A stretch of DNA of 64,000 bases from Corynebacterium imitans. Its GTDB lineage: Bacteria; Actinomycetota; Actinomycetes; Mycobacteriales; Mycobacteriaceae. The notes below the pieces were generated by a model that saw only the letters and a list, made by a program, of their open reading frames with translations, was not told the DNA's origin and searched no databases. Made by a program: the position numbers and the translations under genes. Location of the stretch: contig NZ_CP009211.1 of NCBI RefSeq assembly GCF_000739455.1, positions 1,561,458 to 1,625,457 on the forward strand, in the 5' to 3' direction. This document shows, one piece after another, positions 18,085 through 27,999 of this stretch (position 1 is the stretch's first letter; the number at the start of each line of letters is the position of its first letter).

Positions 18085-18540
18085 TTACGCGCCAGTCCCT
18101 GCGCCGCTATCCCCGTCCGTCTTGTACGGGTTGTCCTCGCCGGCCGGCTTCGCGCCCTCGCGCAGGCGCGCGGTCTCCTCGTCGCGGGCGCGCGCACGGT
18201 TGAGCAGCTCCTCCATCCGCGCGGAGGCCTCCGGCACGGTGTCGAGCTCGAAGGCGAGCGTCGGCGTAAAGCGCACGGAGAGCTGGTCCCCGACGATCTT
18301 GCGCAGCTGACCGCGGGCGCGGTGCAGCGCCTCCGCGGCTTGCTCGTAATCCGGCTCATCATCGATCTCGCGGCCGCGCACCGTGTAGTAGACGGTCGCG
18401 TCGTGCAGGTCGCCGGTCACGCGGACATCGGTGACGGTGACCAGCTCCAACCTCCGGTCTTTGACCTCTCGCTCGATCGCGGAAGCAACAATCGCGTGAA
18501 TCTGCTTCGCCAAGCGTTGCGCGCGCGGGTTGTCAGCCAT
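18085..18540 (-). CDS. rbfA: 30S ribosome-binding factor A
   Basis: A 151-residue RbfA, an assembly factor that binds the 30S subunit near the 16S rRNA 5' helix. The KH-like core is visible ([17 protein letters not shown] at the start, [19 protein letters not shown] in the middle) followed by an acidic tail of about 30 residues common in actinobacteria. AAGGAG is eight bases before the ATG. It lies downstream of infB as usual. Confidence 0.94.
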   Translation of the reverse strand: MADNPRAQRLAKQIHAIVASAIEREVKDRRLELVTVTDVRVTGDLHDATVYYTVRGREIDDEPDYEQAAEALHRARGQLRKIVGDQLSVRFTPTLAFELDTVPEASARMEELLNRARARDEETARLREGAKPAGEDNPYKTDGDSGAGTGA

Positions 18541-18612
18541 GTCATCATCTCCTTGTGTCTCGTCAGCGTCCTTTCAAGTTTAGACGCTTGCACTGCTTAT
18601 CGACGCCACAGC

Positions 18613-18655
18613 GCCCCCGCCCCGGCACAAAGCCGGGAAGGGGGCACCGCTTTTC
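18613..18655 (+). other. GC-rich hairpin with a plus-strand T-run between infB and rbfA
   Basis: GCCCCC (18613-18618) pairs with 18640-18645 and CCCGGC (18621-18626) with 18632-18637, with a small internal loop. The only T-run (CTTTT, 18650-18654) lies on the plus-strand side, opposite to the direction of infB and rbfA. For the sense transcript it is just a stable hairpin without U-run. Confidence 0.55.
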
Positions 18656-18699
18656 GTGTCTACTCACGCCAACCGTATGGAGCCGGCGAATAATCCCGC

Positions 18700-21501
18700 C
18701 TAGTCGCGCGGGACCTCGACCATCTCGTAGACCTGAATCTGGTCGTCGACCTGGATATCCGGGTACGACAGCACCATACCGCACTCGTAGCCCTTGGCTA
18801 CCTCGGTGACGTCGTCCTTCTCGCGGCGCAGCGACTCGATCGTCGCGTCCGGAGTAATGACGTTGCCGTCGCGCACCAGGCGCACCTTCGCGCCGCGCTT
18901 GACCTTGCCCTCGGTAACCATGCAGCCCGCGATGAGGCCGACGGCGGACGCCTTGAAGATCTGGCGGATCTCCGCGGCACCCATCTCGCGCTCCTCGTAG
19001 ATCGGCTTGAGCATGCCCTTGAGCGCTGCCTCCACCTGATCGATCACGTCGTAGATGACCGAGTAGTAGCGGATGTCCACGCCCTCGTTGTTGGCCTCCT
19101 CGGTGGCCTTACCCTCGGCGCGGACGTTGAAGGCGACGATGACCGCATCGGATGCGGCAGCGAGCACCACGTTGGTCTGGGTGACAGCACCGACGCCACG
19201 GTCGATGATGTTCACCTCCACCTCGTCGTCCACCTCGATCTTGAGCAGTGCCTCCTCCAGGGCCTCCACCGAACCGGCGTTGTCGCCCTTGAGGATGAGG
19301 TTGAGCTGGTTGGTCTCCTTGAGCGCCTGATCCAGGTTCTCCAGGGACACGCGCTTCTTCGTGCGCGCCTGCATGGCGGCACGCTGACGCGCGTCACGCT
19401 GCGCCGCGATCTGGCGCGCCACGCGGTCGTCCTCGACCACGAGCAGGTTATCGCCCGGGCCGGGGACACCGTTGAGGCCCTGGACCTGGACAGGACGGGA
19501 CGGACCAGCTTCTTCCACGTCGTTGCCCCACTCGTCGACCATGCGGCGCACGCGGCCGAAGTTGCCGCCCACCACAATGGATTCGCCGACGCGCAGCGTA
19601 CCGCGCTGGACAATGACGGTGGATACCGGGCCGCGGCCGCGGTCCAGGTGGGACTCGATGGCCACACCCTGTGCGTCCATGTCCGGGTTAGCCGTCAGCT
19701 CAAGTGCCGCATCGGCGGTGAGCAGGACGGCTTCCAGCAGATCGTCGATACCCGTGCCCTGCTTGGCCGAGATGTCGATGAACATGGTGTCGCCGCCGTA
19801 CTCCTCCGGGATCAGGCCGTACTCGGTGAGCTGACCACGGATCTTGTCCGGCTGTGCCTCCGGCTTATCCACCTTGTTCACGGCAACCACGATCGGCAGA
19901 TCAGCCGCCTTGGCGTGGTTGATCGCCTCCACGGTCTGCGGCATGACACCGTCGTCCGCGGCCACGACCAGGATGGCCAAGTCCGTGGACTTCGCACCGC
20001 GGGCACGCATGGCGGTAAACGCCTCGTGGCCCGGGGTATCCAGGAAGGTGATCTTGCGCTGCTGGCCGTCGAGCTCTACCTCAGTCTGGTAGGCGCCGAT
20101 GCCCTGGGTAATGCCGCCGGCCTCGCCGCGGCCCACGTTTGCCTTGCGGATCGAGTCCAGCAAGCGAGTCTTACCGTGGTCGACGTGGCCCATGACGGAC
20201 ACCACCGGCGGGCGCTGCTCGAGCGCCTCTTCGCCGCCCTCGTCCTCGCCGAACTGCAGGTCGAAGGACTCGAGCAGCTCGCGATCCTCATCCTCCGGAG
20301 AGACGATCTGCACCTCGTAGTTGATCTCGGCACCCAAAAGCTGCAGCGTCTCCTCGGAGACCGACTGCGTAGCCGTGACCATCTCACCCAGGTTAAACAA
20401 CGCCTGGACCAGGGAGGATGCATCGGTGTTGATCTTCTCCGCCAGATCCGACAGGGTCGCGCCCTGACGCAGGCGAACCGTCTTGCCGTCGCCGTCAGGC
20501 AGACGCACGCCACCGATTACGTTCGGCTTGTGCATCTCCTCATATTCGGCCCTCTTCTGGCCCTTCGACTTGCGACGACGCCCCGGTGCGCCACCCGGAC
20601 GCCCGAATGCACCTGCGGTACCGCCACGACGACCGCCGCGTCCGCGGAAGCCGCCACCGCGCGGCGGACCACCCGGACCGCCACCACGGCCACGACCGCC
20701 GCCACCGTTGCGACCGCCGCGGGAACCGGCAGCCTTTGCCGGCATCTGCTTCGGCGAAGGCGCTGCCGCCATATCGGCCGGCGACGGACGACGTCCACCA
20801 CCGGAGCGGTTGCCGCCTGGACGCGGTGCGCCCTGGCCCTGGGAGCCCTGCCCCGGGCGTGGTCCACCCTGGCCGCGGCCACGGCCGCCGCCCTGGTTCT
20901 GACCACCGCGGCCGCCGCCGGGACGCGGGGCCGGGCGCGGTGCGGAAGTGTTCGAGGAAAATGGGTTGTTCGCTACCTTCGGGCGACCACCCGGCTTTGC
21001 CTTCGGACGCGGCATCGAACCAGGCGTCGGGGCGTCCTTCTTCGCGGCCTGGCCAGGCTTCGGAGCTTGGCCGGGCTTGGGTGCAGCCGGCTTGGCAGCC
21101 TGACCCGGCTTCGGCGCGGCAGGCTTGGCGGCTTGGCCGGGCTTCGGTGCCGCGGGCTTGGCGGCCTGCCCCGGCTTCGGCGCGGCAGGCTTCGCGGCCT
21201 GGCCGGGCTTCGGCGCCGCAGGCTTGGCAGCCTGGCCGGGCTTCGGCGCCGCGGGCTTCGCGGCCTGGCCGGGCTTCGGCGCCGCAGGCTTCGCAGTCTT
21301 GTCTTCCTTCGGCTCGTTGTCCGCGCTCTGTCCTTCGTTCTTTGCTTCGTAGAACGCGGTCATCTTCCGCACAACCGGCGACTCAATCGTCGACGAGGCG
21401 GTCTTTACAAACTCGCCCTGCTCCTTGAGCGTGGCGAGCAGTTCCTTACTCGTAACTCCAAGCTTCTTCGCAAGCTCGTGTACTCGTAACTTTCCGGGCA
21501 C
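18700..21501 (-). CDS. infB: translation initiation factor IF-2
   Basis: A 933-residue IF-2, which brings fMet-tRNA to the 30S subunit and promotes subunit joining. The N-terminus has the IF2_N fold ([12 protein letters not shown]). Residues 69-150 are seven to eight tandem copies of an 11-residue unit [11 protein letters not shown], and about 185-310 is Gly/Arg-rich. The GTPase domain begins at GHVDHGKT (438-445), with DTPGHE and NKVDKPE following, then the beta-barrel and C-terminal domains. AAGGAGACAC before the GTG supports the start. It is in the nusA-ylxR-infB-rbfA operon order. Confidence 0.97.
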   Translation of the reverse strand: MPGKLRVHELAKKLGVTSKELLATLKEQGEFVKTASSTIESPVVRKMTAFYEAKNEGQSADNEPKEDKTAKPAAPKPGQAAKPAAPKPGQAAKPAAPKPGQAAKPAAPKPGQAAKPAAPKPGQAAKPAAPKPGQAAKPAAPKPGQAPKPGQAAKKDAPTPGSMPRPKAKPGGRPKVANNPFSSNTSAPRPAPRPGGGRGGQNQGGGRGRGQGGPRPGQGSQGQGAPRPGGNRSGGGRRPSPADMAAAPSPKQMPAKAAGSRGGRNGGGGRGRGGGPGGPPRGGGFRGRGGRRGGTAGAFGRPGGAPGRRRKSKGQKRAEYEEMHKPNVIGGVRLPDGDGKTVRLRQGATLSDLAEKINTDASSLVQALFNLGEMVTATQSVSEETLQLLGAEINYEVQIVSPEDEDRELLESFDLQFGEDEGGEEALEQRPPVVSVMGHVDHGKTRLLDSIRKANVGRGEAGGITQGIGAYQTEVELDGQQRKITFLDTPGHEAFTAMRARGAKSTDLAILVVAADDGVMPQTVEAINHAKAADLPIVVAVNKVDKPEAQPDKIRGQLTEYGLIPEEYGGDTMFIDISAKQGTGIDDLLEAVLLTADAALELTANPDMDAQGVAIESHLDRGRGPVSTVIVQRGTLRVGESIVVGGNFGRVRRMVDEWGNDVEEAGPSRPVQVQGLNGVPGPGDNLLVVEDDRVARQIAAQRDARQRAAMQARTKKRVSLENLDQALKETNQLNLILKGDNAGSVEALEEALLKIEVDDEVEVNIIDRGVGAVTQTNVVLAAASDAVIVAFNVRAEGKATEEANNEGVDIRYYSVIYDVIDQVEAALKGMLKPIYEEREMGAAEIRQIFKASAVGLIAGCMVTEGKVKRGAKVRLVRDGNVITPDATIESLRREKDDVTEVAKGYECGMVLSYPDIQVDDQIQVYEMVEVPRD
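21052..21297 (-). repeat. 33-bp tandem repeats inside infB
   Basis: About seven in-frame 33-bp units encode [11 protein letters not shown], with wobble-position differences (for example gcggcc against gcagcc) showing they are not freshly duplicated. The last unit is shortened (APKPGQ). Copy-number variation between strains would be in frame. Confidence 0.88.
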
Positions 21502-21610
21502 GTGTCTCCTTGTAGTTTGTGCTAGGAGCGCGGTGCCCGGTTACGGGTACCGACCCCTAGACGTGGTCAATGACTTTCATCGCTGATGCTGCTTCACGGT
21601 TGTGTACTCA

Positions 21611-21925
21611 TCAGTGTTCGGTCTTCCTTACTTGCGTTGGGTCTTTCGCCTGTGTGGCGAGGTACGTGTGTACATGACCTAGGTCCACCGGAGTGGACAG
21701 ACGGAAAGCGCGCGCAAAGGCACGCCGCTGTTCCGCCAGCTCGAGTGCGTCCCGCGTGGGTGTGATCCACGCTCCCCTGCCCGGCAACTTCCGGGCTGGG
21801 TCGGCCACAATGCGGCCGGGAACGTCCGGGTCTTGCACGAGCCGCAGCAGGCGCGTATCTGGCAGTGCCTCACGCGTGGCGATACAGGTACGGGTACGGA
21901 TGGGACGCTTGCGCGCATCACTCAT
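21611..21925 (-). CDS. ylxR: YlxR-family RNA-binding protein
   Basis: A 104-residue protein of the YlxR (DUF448) family, with the family signature RTCIATRE near the start and GRGAWITPT in the middle. It is encoded between nusA and infB in most bacteria; in Bacillus it acts as a nucleoid/RNA-polymerase-associated regulator and it may modulate RNase P. It belongs to the nusA-infB operon, 196 bases after nusA and 109 bases before infB. Confidence 0.9.
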   Translation of the reverse strand: MSDARKRPIRTRTCIATREALPDTRLLRLVQDPDVPGRIVADPARKLPGRGAWITPTRDALELAEQRRAFARAFRLSTPVDLGHVHTYLATQAKDPTQVRKTEH

Positions 21926-22121
21926 CCAGCACCTTCCTTTTCGCCTCGCGGTAGCTCACCGGCCAGACACCCGCTACTGCACCGGCACGTACATGACACG
22001 GCACGCGGGAATTAAGCCGTGTACTAGCCTACGCCAAAACCGCGCTAAAAAATACTTCCTAAGCTCAGCGGGGCCGACACCGGCTCACACCGGTGTCATT
22101 TTTGCAGCCGCTTAGGCATAT
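21926..22121. other. Intergenic region nusA-ylxR
   Basis: No gene is visible in these 196 bases. It contains a hairpin GACACCGG (22075-22082) / CCGGTGTC (22090-22097) followed by ATTTTT on the plus strand, which is a terminator shape in the direction opposite to the operon. The ylxR promoter or ribosome site region lies at the left end. Confidence 0.55.
22075..22103 (+). terminator. Antisense-oriented terminator hairpin between nusA and ylxR
   Basis: An 8-bp perfect stem (22075-22082 with 22090-22097) followed by ATTTTT in the plus direction, while all nearby genes are on the minus strand. If active it would stop transcription running against the operon. Confidence 0.55.
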
Positions 22122-23126
22122 CTAGTCCGTGGCCGCGTCGGAGTGGATATCAATCTTCCAGCCCGTCAGTCGCGCGGCGAGGCGGGCGTTCTGCCCTTCC
22201 TTGCCAATCGCCAGCGAGAGCTGGTAATCCGGCACGGTCACGCGCGCCGCCTGGGCTTCCTCGTCGAGCACCTCGACCTTGATCACCTTCGACGGTGCCA
22301 GCGAGTTGCCCACGTAGGTCGCGGGGTTATCCGAGTAGTCAATAATGTCGATTTTCTCGCCGCCGAGCTCCTTCATGACATTGGACACACGCGAGCCGCG
22401 CGGCCCAATGCAGGCACCCTTCGCGTTGACACCCTTGACGGTGGCGCGCACCGCCACCTTGGAGCGGTGGCCCGCCTCACGCGCGATCGCGATGATCTCC
22501 ACCGAGCCGTCCTCCACCTCCGGCACCTCGAGCGCGAACAGGCCGCGAACCAGCTCAGGGTGCGTGCGCGACAGGTTGACCTGCACGTTGCGCTCCCCCT
22601 TGTTCACGCCCACCACGTAGGCCTTCACGCGGTCGCCGTGGGTGAGCCGCTCGCCCGGGATCTGCTCCGCAGGCAGCAGGATGCCGTCCTGCGGGTCGGC
22701 CTCGGTGCCTAGCTGCACGATCGTCAGCCCTCGAGCCTCCGCGTTCGCGTCGCGCTGCACCACGCCGGAGACGACGCGGCCCTCAAACTCGGAGTACTCG
22801 GTGTAGACGCGCCCGGCCTCCACCTCGCGCAGGCGGCGCTTGATCGCGTCACGAACTGCGGGCGCACCAATGCGGGAGAAGTTGACCGGCGTGGCATCGT
22901 ACTCGGAGATCACTTCGCCCTCGGCGTCGAGCTCGCTGACCATGACGTGCACATCGCCGGTGTCCGGGTCGATGTCCACGCGTGACTTGGTGTTTTCACC
23001 TGGATCCACCTCGCGGTAATCCAGGTATGCAAACAACAGCGCGCTCGCAATGGTGGTCAACAGGTCATCGACCTCGATACCCTGCTTGTCCTCAATCACT
23101 TTGAGCGCGTTCAAGTCAATATTCAC
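22122..23126 (-). CDS. nusA: transcription termination/antitermination factor NusA
   Basis: A 334-residue NusA: N-terminal RNA-polymerase-binding domain, S1 domain (about 110-185, GRVVSGVVQRD), and two KH domains (IGPRGSRVSNVMKELGGEKI in part; LAIGKEGQNARLAARLTGW). It lacks the acidic C-terminal repeats of enteric NusA, as is normal in actinobacteria. The GTG start has GGGAGGAAG upstream. It follows rimP after 30 bases. Confidence 0.95.
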   Translation of the reverse strand: MNIDLNALKVIEDKQGIEVDDLLTTIASALLFAYLDYREVDPGENTKSRVDIDPDTGDVHVMVSELDAEGEVISEYDATPVNFSRIGAPAVRDAIKRRLREVEAGRVYTEYSEFEGRVVSGVVQRDANAEARGLTIVQLGTEADPQDGILLPAEQIPGERLTHGDRVKAYVVGVNKGERNVQVNLSRTHPELVRGLFALEVPEVEDGSVEIIAIAREAGHRSKVAVRATVKGVNAKGACIGPRGSRVSNVMKELGGEKIDIIDYSDNPATYVGNSLAPSKVIKVEVLDEEAQAARVTVPDYQLSLAIGKEGQNARLAARLTGWKIDIHSDAATD

Positions 23127-23156
23127 TTGTCTTCCTCCCAGGTAAGCCTGTTGGGC

Positions 23157-23699
23157 TTACGCGTCTACTACTTCGTCGAACGGTGCGTCTACCAGCTCCT
23201 GCTCGGCCGCCGGCGGCGCTTTAAATTCAATTTCTACCACTGCCTTGGGCATTTCGGAAACCAACCGGGCCTGCACCGCAGGCACTTTCGCCCCGCGCTC
23301 GATCAGCGCAACACGGGTTTCCGTCTCGTCGAGCGCGCCGATGCGCCACAGTTCTTTCTTGCCGTCGGCGTCGAGAAGCGCCACGGCGCGGCCGCGGTTG
23401 CGCCGCCAGTGGCGCGGCTCGGTCAGTGGCATGTCCACGCCCGGGGTGGTCACCTCGAGGGTGTAGCCGGCACCGAAGTTGAGGTCGCCGGCGTCCTCGT
23501 GGGCGTCGAAAAGCTCGCTGAGCTCGTTGGAGACGACCTCCAACTCATCTAAGGTCGGGGGCGTATCACCGTCGAGCGCGATGATCACCTGCGATTTCTT
23601 GCCAGCGCGCACCGCGCGGATCTGTTCAACGTCCAGCTCATGGTTGCGGGCAATCGGCGCGACCAGCGCGCCCAGCTGCTCAGGTGTAGGAAAAGCCAT
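23157..23699 (-). CDS. rimP: ribosome maturation factor RimP
   Basis: A 180-residue RimP, needed for 30S maturation. The family features are the N-terminal alpha-beta domain with VEVTTPGVD-like LEVTTPGVDMPLTEPRHWRRN (quoted in part: TTPGVDMPLTEP) and the SH3-like C-terminal domain (GRAVALLDADGKKE). The ATG at 23699 has no Shine-Dalgarno; TAGGGT (minus, 23712-23707) is seven bases upstream, so it is probably leaderless. It heads the rimP-nusA-ylxR-infB operon and is divergent from a DUF4439 lipoprotein gene across 31 bases. Confidence 0.94.
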   Translation of the reverse strand: MAFPTPEQLGALVAPIARNHELDVEQIRAVRAGKKSQVIIALDGDTPPTLDELEVVSNELSELFDAHEDAGDLNFGAGYTLEVTTPGVDMPLTEPRHWRRNRGRAVALLDADGKKELWRIGALDETETRVALIERGAKVPAVQARLVSEMPKAVVEIEFKAPPAAEQELVDAPFDEVVDA

Positions 23700-23730
23700 G
23701 CCCACCACCCTATCGTGTACGGTTTTCCGC
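23700..23730. promoter_or_regulatory. Back-to-back leaderless promoters of rimP and the DUF4439 gene
   Basis: In 31 bases there are TAGGGT (23712-23707, minus), seven bases before the rimP ATG, and TACGGT (23718-23723, plus), seven bases before the GTG of the lipoprotein gene. Neither start has a ribosome-binding site. Confidence 0.7.
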
Positions 23731-24543
23731 GTGAAGAAACTCCTCGCCGTCACGCTTTGTGCCCTACCACTTACCGCCTGCAACGCGCTCGATATCGTCG
23801 GCCCGCGGCCGAACGCCGAGCTCGTCGCGCTCGCGCAGCAGGCCTTCGCCGATGGGCAAGTGCTTGACGACGCCACGTTGGCCCACACCCGACAAACCCA
23901 GGCCACCCAACTCTTCAACGAGGTCGAGCGTCTCTGCGGCACCACCGAGGCCGGAGAGACCCCCACCACCTGTACTTTCGATCGCGGCCCCGGCGAGGCC
24001 ACCGGCAACGCCGACCCAACCGCCGCCGCCAACCTAGCTACTGCCGCGCTGCTGGGCGCTGCGGCCAGCGCCCCCGAGGATTCCGTGACCTTACTTGTCG
24101 CGCAGGCCATCGACCTGCGCGCGGGTCAGGCCGAAGATGAATCGGCAGACCTGGACGGTGAGACCTTGGAGAACGAGGAAGATCTCGAGGCCGCCCGCGC
24201 CATGCTGCGCGCCGAATATGCCGCCCAGTACGGCTTCGGCATGGCCACCGCCTACGCCGACGACGCCACCGACGCACGCCTCGACGAACTCCGCACGTCC
24301 TCCGACGCCCGCGCGCTGATCCTCCGCGAAGCGCTCGAGCCTGCGGGCGATGTGCCGGAGGCGGCACCCGGCTATGACTTCGAGGGCGTGCCCGCCCCGG
24401 GTGATGCCGCCTCAGCGGGCGCGTACGCGCAGTCCCAGCAGCAGACGCTTATTGACCAGTGGCGCGCCACCGCCGCCCACGCCCAGTCCGACGCATTCCG
24501 CCGCCTGGCCGTGGAGCTCGCGGCGAACGCGCAGCGCGCGTAG
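23731..24543 (+). CDS. DUF4439 (ferritin-like) lipoprotein
   Basis: A 270-residue lipoprotein: short signal with lipobox LTAC (Cys17), an Ala-rich helical region, and a C-terminal DUF4439 ferritin-like domain (from about residue 145) with AAQYGFGMATAYA and a final helix RRLAVELAANA. The domain is found next to rimP in corynebacteria and mycobacteria; its function is not known and no full set of iron ligands is evident. The GTG start is probably leaderless. It ends seven bases before the convergent proS stop codon. Confidence 0.82.
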   Translation: MKKLLAVTLCALPLTACNALDIVGPRPNAELVALAQQAFADGQVLDDATLAHTRQTQATQLFNEVERLCGTTEAGETPTTCTFDRGPGEATGNADPTAAANLATAALLGAAASAPEDSVTLLVAQAIDLRAGQAEDESADLDGETLENEEDLEAARAMLRAEYAAQYGFGMATAYADDATDARLDELRTSSDARALILREALEPAGDVPEAAPGYDFEGVPAPGDAASAGAYAQSQQQTLIDQWRATAAHAQSDAFRRLAVELAANAQRA

Positions 24544-24550
24544 GCCGGGC

Positions 24551-26341
24551 TTAGACCGCGAGCTGCTCCGCGACGAGCTCTCGCACCTTTGCCACGATCT
24601 CGTCAGCCGGCACCTCGAGGGTCTCGCCGCCGCGGATACGCAGCTCCACGTTGCCGTCTGCGAAAGCGCGGCCCAGGATCACGATGAACGGCATGCCGAG
24701 GAGCTCGGCGTCCTTGAACTTCACGCCTGGGGAGACTTTCGGGCGGTCGTCGAAAAGCACCTCGAGCCCTGCGTCCGAGAGCTCCGCGGCAATGCGATCG
24801 CCGGCCTCCAGCGCGGCGGCATCCTTGTTCGCCACCGCGACGTGCACCTGGTACGGCGCGATCGCGACCGGCCACACCAGGCCCTTCTCGTCGTGGCGCT
24901 GCTCGGCCACGACCGCCATCATGCGGGATACACCGATGCCGTAGGAGCCCATGGTCGGCACGGCGCGCTTGCCGTTCTCGTCCAGGATCTGCACGTCCAT
25001 CGCCTCGGTGTACTTGCGGCCCAGCTGGAAGATGTGGCCCAGCTCGATGCCGCGCGCGAGCTGCACGGTGCCGTTGCCCTCCGGAGCCGGGTCGCCCTCG
25101 TGGACCTCGGCGGCCTCGACAAATGCATCGACGGTGAAGTCGCGGCCTGCGACCAGGCCCACCACGTGCTTCTGCGGCGCGTCCGCGCCCGTAATCCAGC
25201 TCGAGCCCTCCACCACGCGCGGGTCGGCGAGCACGCGCACGCCGTTGGCGTTCATCGCGCGCGGGCCGACGTAGCCCTTGACCAGGAAATCGGTGTTCTT
25301 GAAGTCTTCGTCGCTGGCCAGCTCGAACGTCGCCGGTTCCAGGGAGGCCTCGAGGCGCTTTTCGTCCAGCTCGCGGTTGCCCGGGATCAGCACGGCGGTC
25401 AGCTGCGGGCCGACCTTGTTGCCGTCCTCGTCCACCGCGCGCGGGTCATCGACCTTGAGCACCATGCACTTGAGCGTGTCTGCGGCCTCGACAGCGCGGC
25501 CGTCGATCTCCACACCTGCGTCATTCGCCCACTGCACGAGTGTCTCGATGGTCTCCGAGGCCGGCGTGTCGTAGTCCTGCGCCTCCGGCTGCCCCTCGAT
25601 CGGGGTTGCAGCCGGTGGGACCGTCACCACGGCCTCCACGTTTGCTGCGTAGTCGCCTTCCGAGGAGACCACGAAGGTGTCCTCACCGTTCTCGCTGTAC
25701 GCGAGGAACTCCTCGGAAGCCGAGCCACCCATCGCACCCGAGGTCGCCTTACAGATCTCATAGCGGATTCCCACGCGACCGAAGATGCGCTGGTAGGTCT
25801 CGCGGTGCTTCGCGTACGACGCGTCCAAGCCCTCGTCCGACATGTCGAAGGAGTAGCTGTCCTTCATCACGAACTCGCGGCCGCGCAGAATACCCGCACG
25901 CGGACGCGCCTCGTCGCGGTACTTCGTCTGGATCTGGTACAGCGTGACCGGGAAGTCCTTGTAGCTGGAGTACAGGTCCTTGACCGTCTGCGTAAACATC
26001 TCCTCGTGGGTGGGCCCGAGCAGCATGTCCGCGCCCTTGCGGTCCTTCAGGCGGAAGAGGTCATCGCCGTACTCGTCCCAACGGTTCGTCGCCTCGTAGG
26101 GCTCCTTGGGCAGCAGCGCCGGGAAGAGCAGCTCCTGGCCGCCCATCGCGTCCATCTCCTCACGCACCACACCCTCAATTTTGCGCATCGTGCGCAGCCC
26201 CAACGGCAGCCAGGAGTACACGCCCGGCGCGGCGCGGCGGATGTAGCCGGCGCGCACCAAGAGCTTGTGGCTGGGGACTTCGGCGTCGGCGGGGTCTTCG
26301 CGCAGGGTGCGCAGGAACAGCTGAGAAAGGCGTGTAATCAT
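24551..26341 (-). CDS. proS: prolyl-tRNA synthetase (bacterial type)
   Basis: A 596-residue class II synthetase charging tRNA-Pro. Motif 2 and motif 3 regions are visible ([19 protein letters not shown] in part, [17 protein letters not shown]), and the long central segment (about 225-410) is the YbaK-like editing domain of bacterial ProRS. The ATG at 26341 ([15 protein letters not shown]) is the family start; TAGGAT (minus, 26354-26349) lies seven bases upstream and no Shine-Dalgarno is seen, so it is likely leaderless. Confidence 0.96.
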   Translation of the reverse strand: MITRLSQLFLRTLREDPADAEVPSHKLLVRAGYIRRAAPGVYSWLPLGLRTMRKIEGVVREEMDAMGGQELLFPALLPKEPYEATNRWDEYGDDLFRLKDRKGADMLLGPTHEEMFTQTVKDLYSSYKDFPVTLYQIQTKYRDEARPRAGILRGREFVMKDSYSFDMSDEGLDASYAKHRETYQRIFGRVGIRYEICKATSGAMGGSASEEFLAYSENGEDTFVVSSEGDYAANVEAVVTVPPAATPIEGQPEAQDYDTPASETIETLVQWANDAGVEIDGRAVEAADTLKCMVLKVDDPRAVDEDGNKVGPQLTAVLIPGNRELDEKRLEASLEPATFELASDEDFKNTDFLVKGYVGPRAMNANGVRVLADPRVVEGSSWITGADAPQKHVVGLVAGRDFTVDAFVEAAEVHEGDPAPEGNGTVQLARGIELGHIFQLGRKYTEAMDVQILDENGKRAVPTMGSYGIGVSRMMAVVAEQRHDEKGLVWPVAIAPYQVHVAVANKDAAALEAGDRIAAELSDAGLEVLFDDRPKVSPGVKFKDAELLGMPFIVILGRAFADGNVELRIRGGETLEVPADEIVAKVRELVAEQLAV

Positions 26342-26372
26342 GGCGTTTATCCTAGCGCTAAGGTTAGGGGCC
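26342..26372. promoter_or_regulatory. Back-to-back leaderless promoters of proS and yaaA
   Basis: The 31-base gap holds TAGGAT (26354-26349, minus), seven bases before the proS ATG, and TAAGGT (26359-26364, plus), eight bases before the yaaA ATG. Both hexamers fit TANNNT and neither gene has a ribosome-binding site. Confidence 0.72.
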
Positions 26373-27074
26373 ATGCTTATTGTCCTCCCACCTTCAGAGA
26401 CCAAAGCGCCCGGCGGCCAGGATGCGCCGATCAGCGTGTCTTTCCCCGCGCTCGACCCGATCCGCACCGCGCTCATGCAGGATCTGGCTTCGCTTCAGGT
26501 CGACGAGATGATGGCCCAGCTGAAGATCCCCGCCACCAAACGCGCGGAGGCCGAGGAAAACCTCACCCTGGCCGAGGCGCCGGTTATGCCCGCCGTTTTC
26601 CGCTACACCGGCGTGCTTTTCGACGCCCTGTCCGCCCCCACCCTCCCCACACCAGCCCTCGAGCGCCTCGCGATCGGCTCCGCGCTCTTCGGGGTCGTGC
26701 GCGCCGACGATATGATCCCGCGCTACCGACTCTCGGGCAGCGCCCGCCTGGGCGGCGCCACGCTGAAATCCCGCTGGGGCACCGCCATTACCGACGTGCT
26801 GGCCGACTTCCCCTTCGTCGTCGACCTGCGCTCCGGTACCTACCAGAAGCTCGGCCCCGTGCCCGGCGCGGCCACCGTCCGCGTCGAGTCCGTCCAGCCC
26901 GACGGCTCGCGCAAGGTGGTCAGCCACTTCAACAAGCAGTACAAGGGTGAGCTCGCCAGGGCACTTGCGCTTCACGACGCCCCCGCCACCTCCCCCGACG
27001 ACATCGCCCACATCGCCACCGAAGCCGGCATGACCGCCGAGGTCCACGGCACCCAGGTCACGCTGGTCGTGTGA
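26373..27074 (+). CDS. yaaA: peroxide stress protein YaaA
   Basis: A 233-residue member of the YaaA (DUF328) family. The family start [10 protein letters not shown], the block [11 protein letters not shown] and the C-terminal [14 protein letters not shown] are all present. In E. coli YaaA lowers free iron during peroxide stress and protects DNA; the protein binds DNA in vitro. The start is probably leaderless. Its 3' end overlaps the end of the convergent DUF559 gene by 17 bases. Confidence 0.9.
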   Translation: MLIVLPPSETKAPGGQDAPISVSFPALDPIRTALMQDLASLQVDEMMAQLKIPATKRAEAEENLTLAEAPVMPAVFRYTGVLFDALSAPTLPTPALERLAIGSALFGVVRADDMIPRYRLSGSARLGGATLKSRWGTAITDVLADFPFVVDLRSGTYQKLGPVPGAATVRVESVQPDGSRKVVSHFNKQYKGELARALALHDAPATSPDDIAHIATEAGMTAEVHGTQVTLVV

Positions 27075-27987
27075 CATACATTTCCGCGAGGTCGAGCATG
27101 CGGGTGACGGTGGTGAGGAACCCGTGGGCGTCGTCAAGCAACTGGTCCGGCGACACCCGCACCACGACATAGCCTGCGTTCTGGAGGCGCTTCTCGCGCT
27201 CGCGCTCCTCACGGATCGCCGTCTCGGTTGGCGAGAACGTGGTGCCATCGTATTTTTGCGCACCGTCGATCTCTACGATCAGGCGGCCGCGCAGCAGGTC
27301 CGCCATGTACAGGTTGGGCGAGACGGCGATACGTGCGTTGACCTGCCAGCCGCCAATGCCCGCCTGCAGCAGTAGCGCGCGGGCGTAGGACTCGTACGGC
27401 GACAGCGAATTGTCCACCGCATGCGCGATCACACGACGCAGCGTCCCGATATTGCGGATCCGGCCCAGGCTGGCGGCGGCTTCTTCAATCCGGTGGCGCG
27501 GCACGCCTTCGCGCAGCAGCCAATCCATCGCGACGAGGCCCTCCGCGAAACCGTGACGCAGCGCGATATCAAACACGGTGGTCAGCGCGTCGGTCGTGCG
27601 TAGCCGGTCGAAGTGCTGCGTGGTTGCGTCGCCCGGCGACCTGTCCCGGTAGACCACACCCGTCGGCCACTGCTTCCGCGAAGGCGCCTTCCCCCGCTGT
27701 GCGACCAGCTCCACCGGCTCGCGCGTCGTCGCGATCACCCAGATCCCCAGGATCCGCGCCGCAGACCGGCCCGACAGCACCGCACGCGGCACCGTACAAC
27801 CGACCGCATACGCCGCCAGCCACCGTTTCTCGTGGTACCGCAACTGTTCCCATTCCGTCACCTTGATGAAAAACCGCGTCGAAACCTTGCGGTACGCCGC
27901 CGGCCTTTTGCGATGTGCGAGCCTGTCTTCTTGCCGATTACTATCCATGAGCTTGTTCGCCAGCTCCTGCTTTCTCGTCGAATTCAT
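27058..27987 (-). CDS. DUF559 (Vsr-fold) endonuclease-like protein with AbiEi-like N-terminal region
   Basis: A 309-residue protein. The C-terminal half (from about residue 195) matches DUF559, a PD-(D/E)XK nuclease fold related to the very-short-patch-repair endonuclease Vsr: SPYESYARALL (Glu199), MADLL (Asp230), VEIDGAQKYDG (Glu239, Asp241) and a closing REKRLQNAGYVVVRV helix-strand. The N-terminal region resembles the AbiEi-type antitoxin fold often joined to DUF559 in actinobacteria; no AbiEii-like toxin gene is adjacent. The ATG at 27987 has AGAAGGA eight bases upstream, and a near-perfect -10 TATAAT at 28005-28000, in an unusually AT-rich stretch. The longest palindromic repeat array of the window starts 90 bases upstream of the start codon. 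Function not known. Confidence 0.75.
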   Translation of the reverse strand: MNSTRKQELANKLMDSNRQEDRLAHRKRPAAYRKVSTRFFIKVTEWEQLRYHEKRWLAAYAVGCTVPRAVLSGRSAARILGIWVIATTREPVELVAQRGKAPSRKQWPTGVVYRDRSPGDATTQHFDRLRTTDALTTVFDIALRHGFAEGLVAMDWLLREGVPRHRIEEAAASLGRIRNIGTLRRVIAHAVDNSLSPYESYARALLLQAGIGGWQVNARIAVSPNLYMADLLRGRLIVEIDGAQKYDGTTFSPTETAIREEREREKRLQNAGYVVVRVSPDQLLDDAHGFLTTVTRMLDLAEMYVTRPA

Positions 27988-27999
27988 ACTGTTCCTTCT

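Noticed and set aside
19648..21489. Long plus-strand open frame opposite infB
   Set aside because: Antisense shadow of IF-2; the composition is that of a complementary repeat, with no start site.
26357..26370. DtxR iron-box half site (TAAGGTTAGG) before yaaA
   Set aside because: Only one half of the 19-base palindrome matches; the other half does not. The same bases already serve as the -10 of yaaA.
27058..27987. Complete type IV toxin-antitoxin (AbiEi/AbiEii) module
   Set aside because: The N-terminal region is AbiEi-like, but no AbiEii nucleotidyltransferase gene is adjacent.
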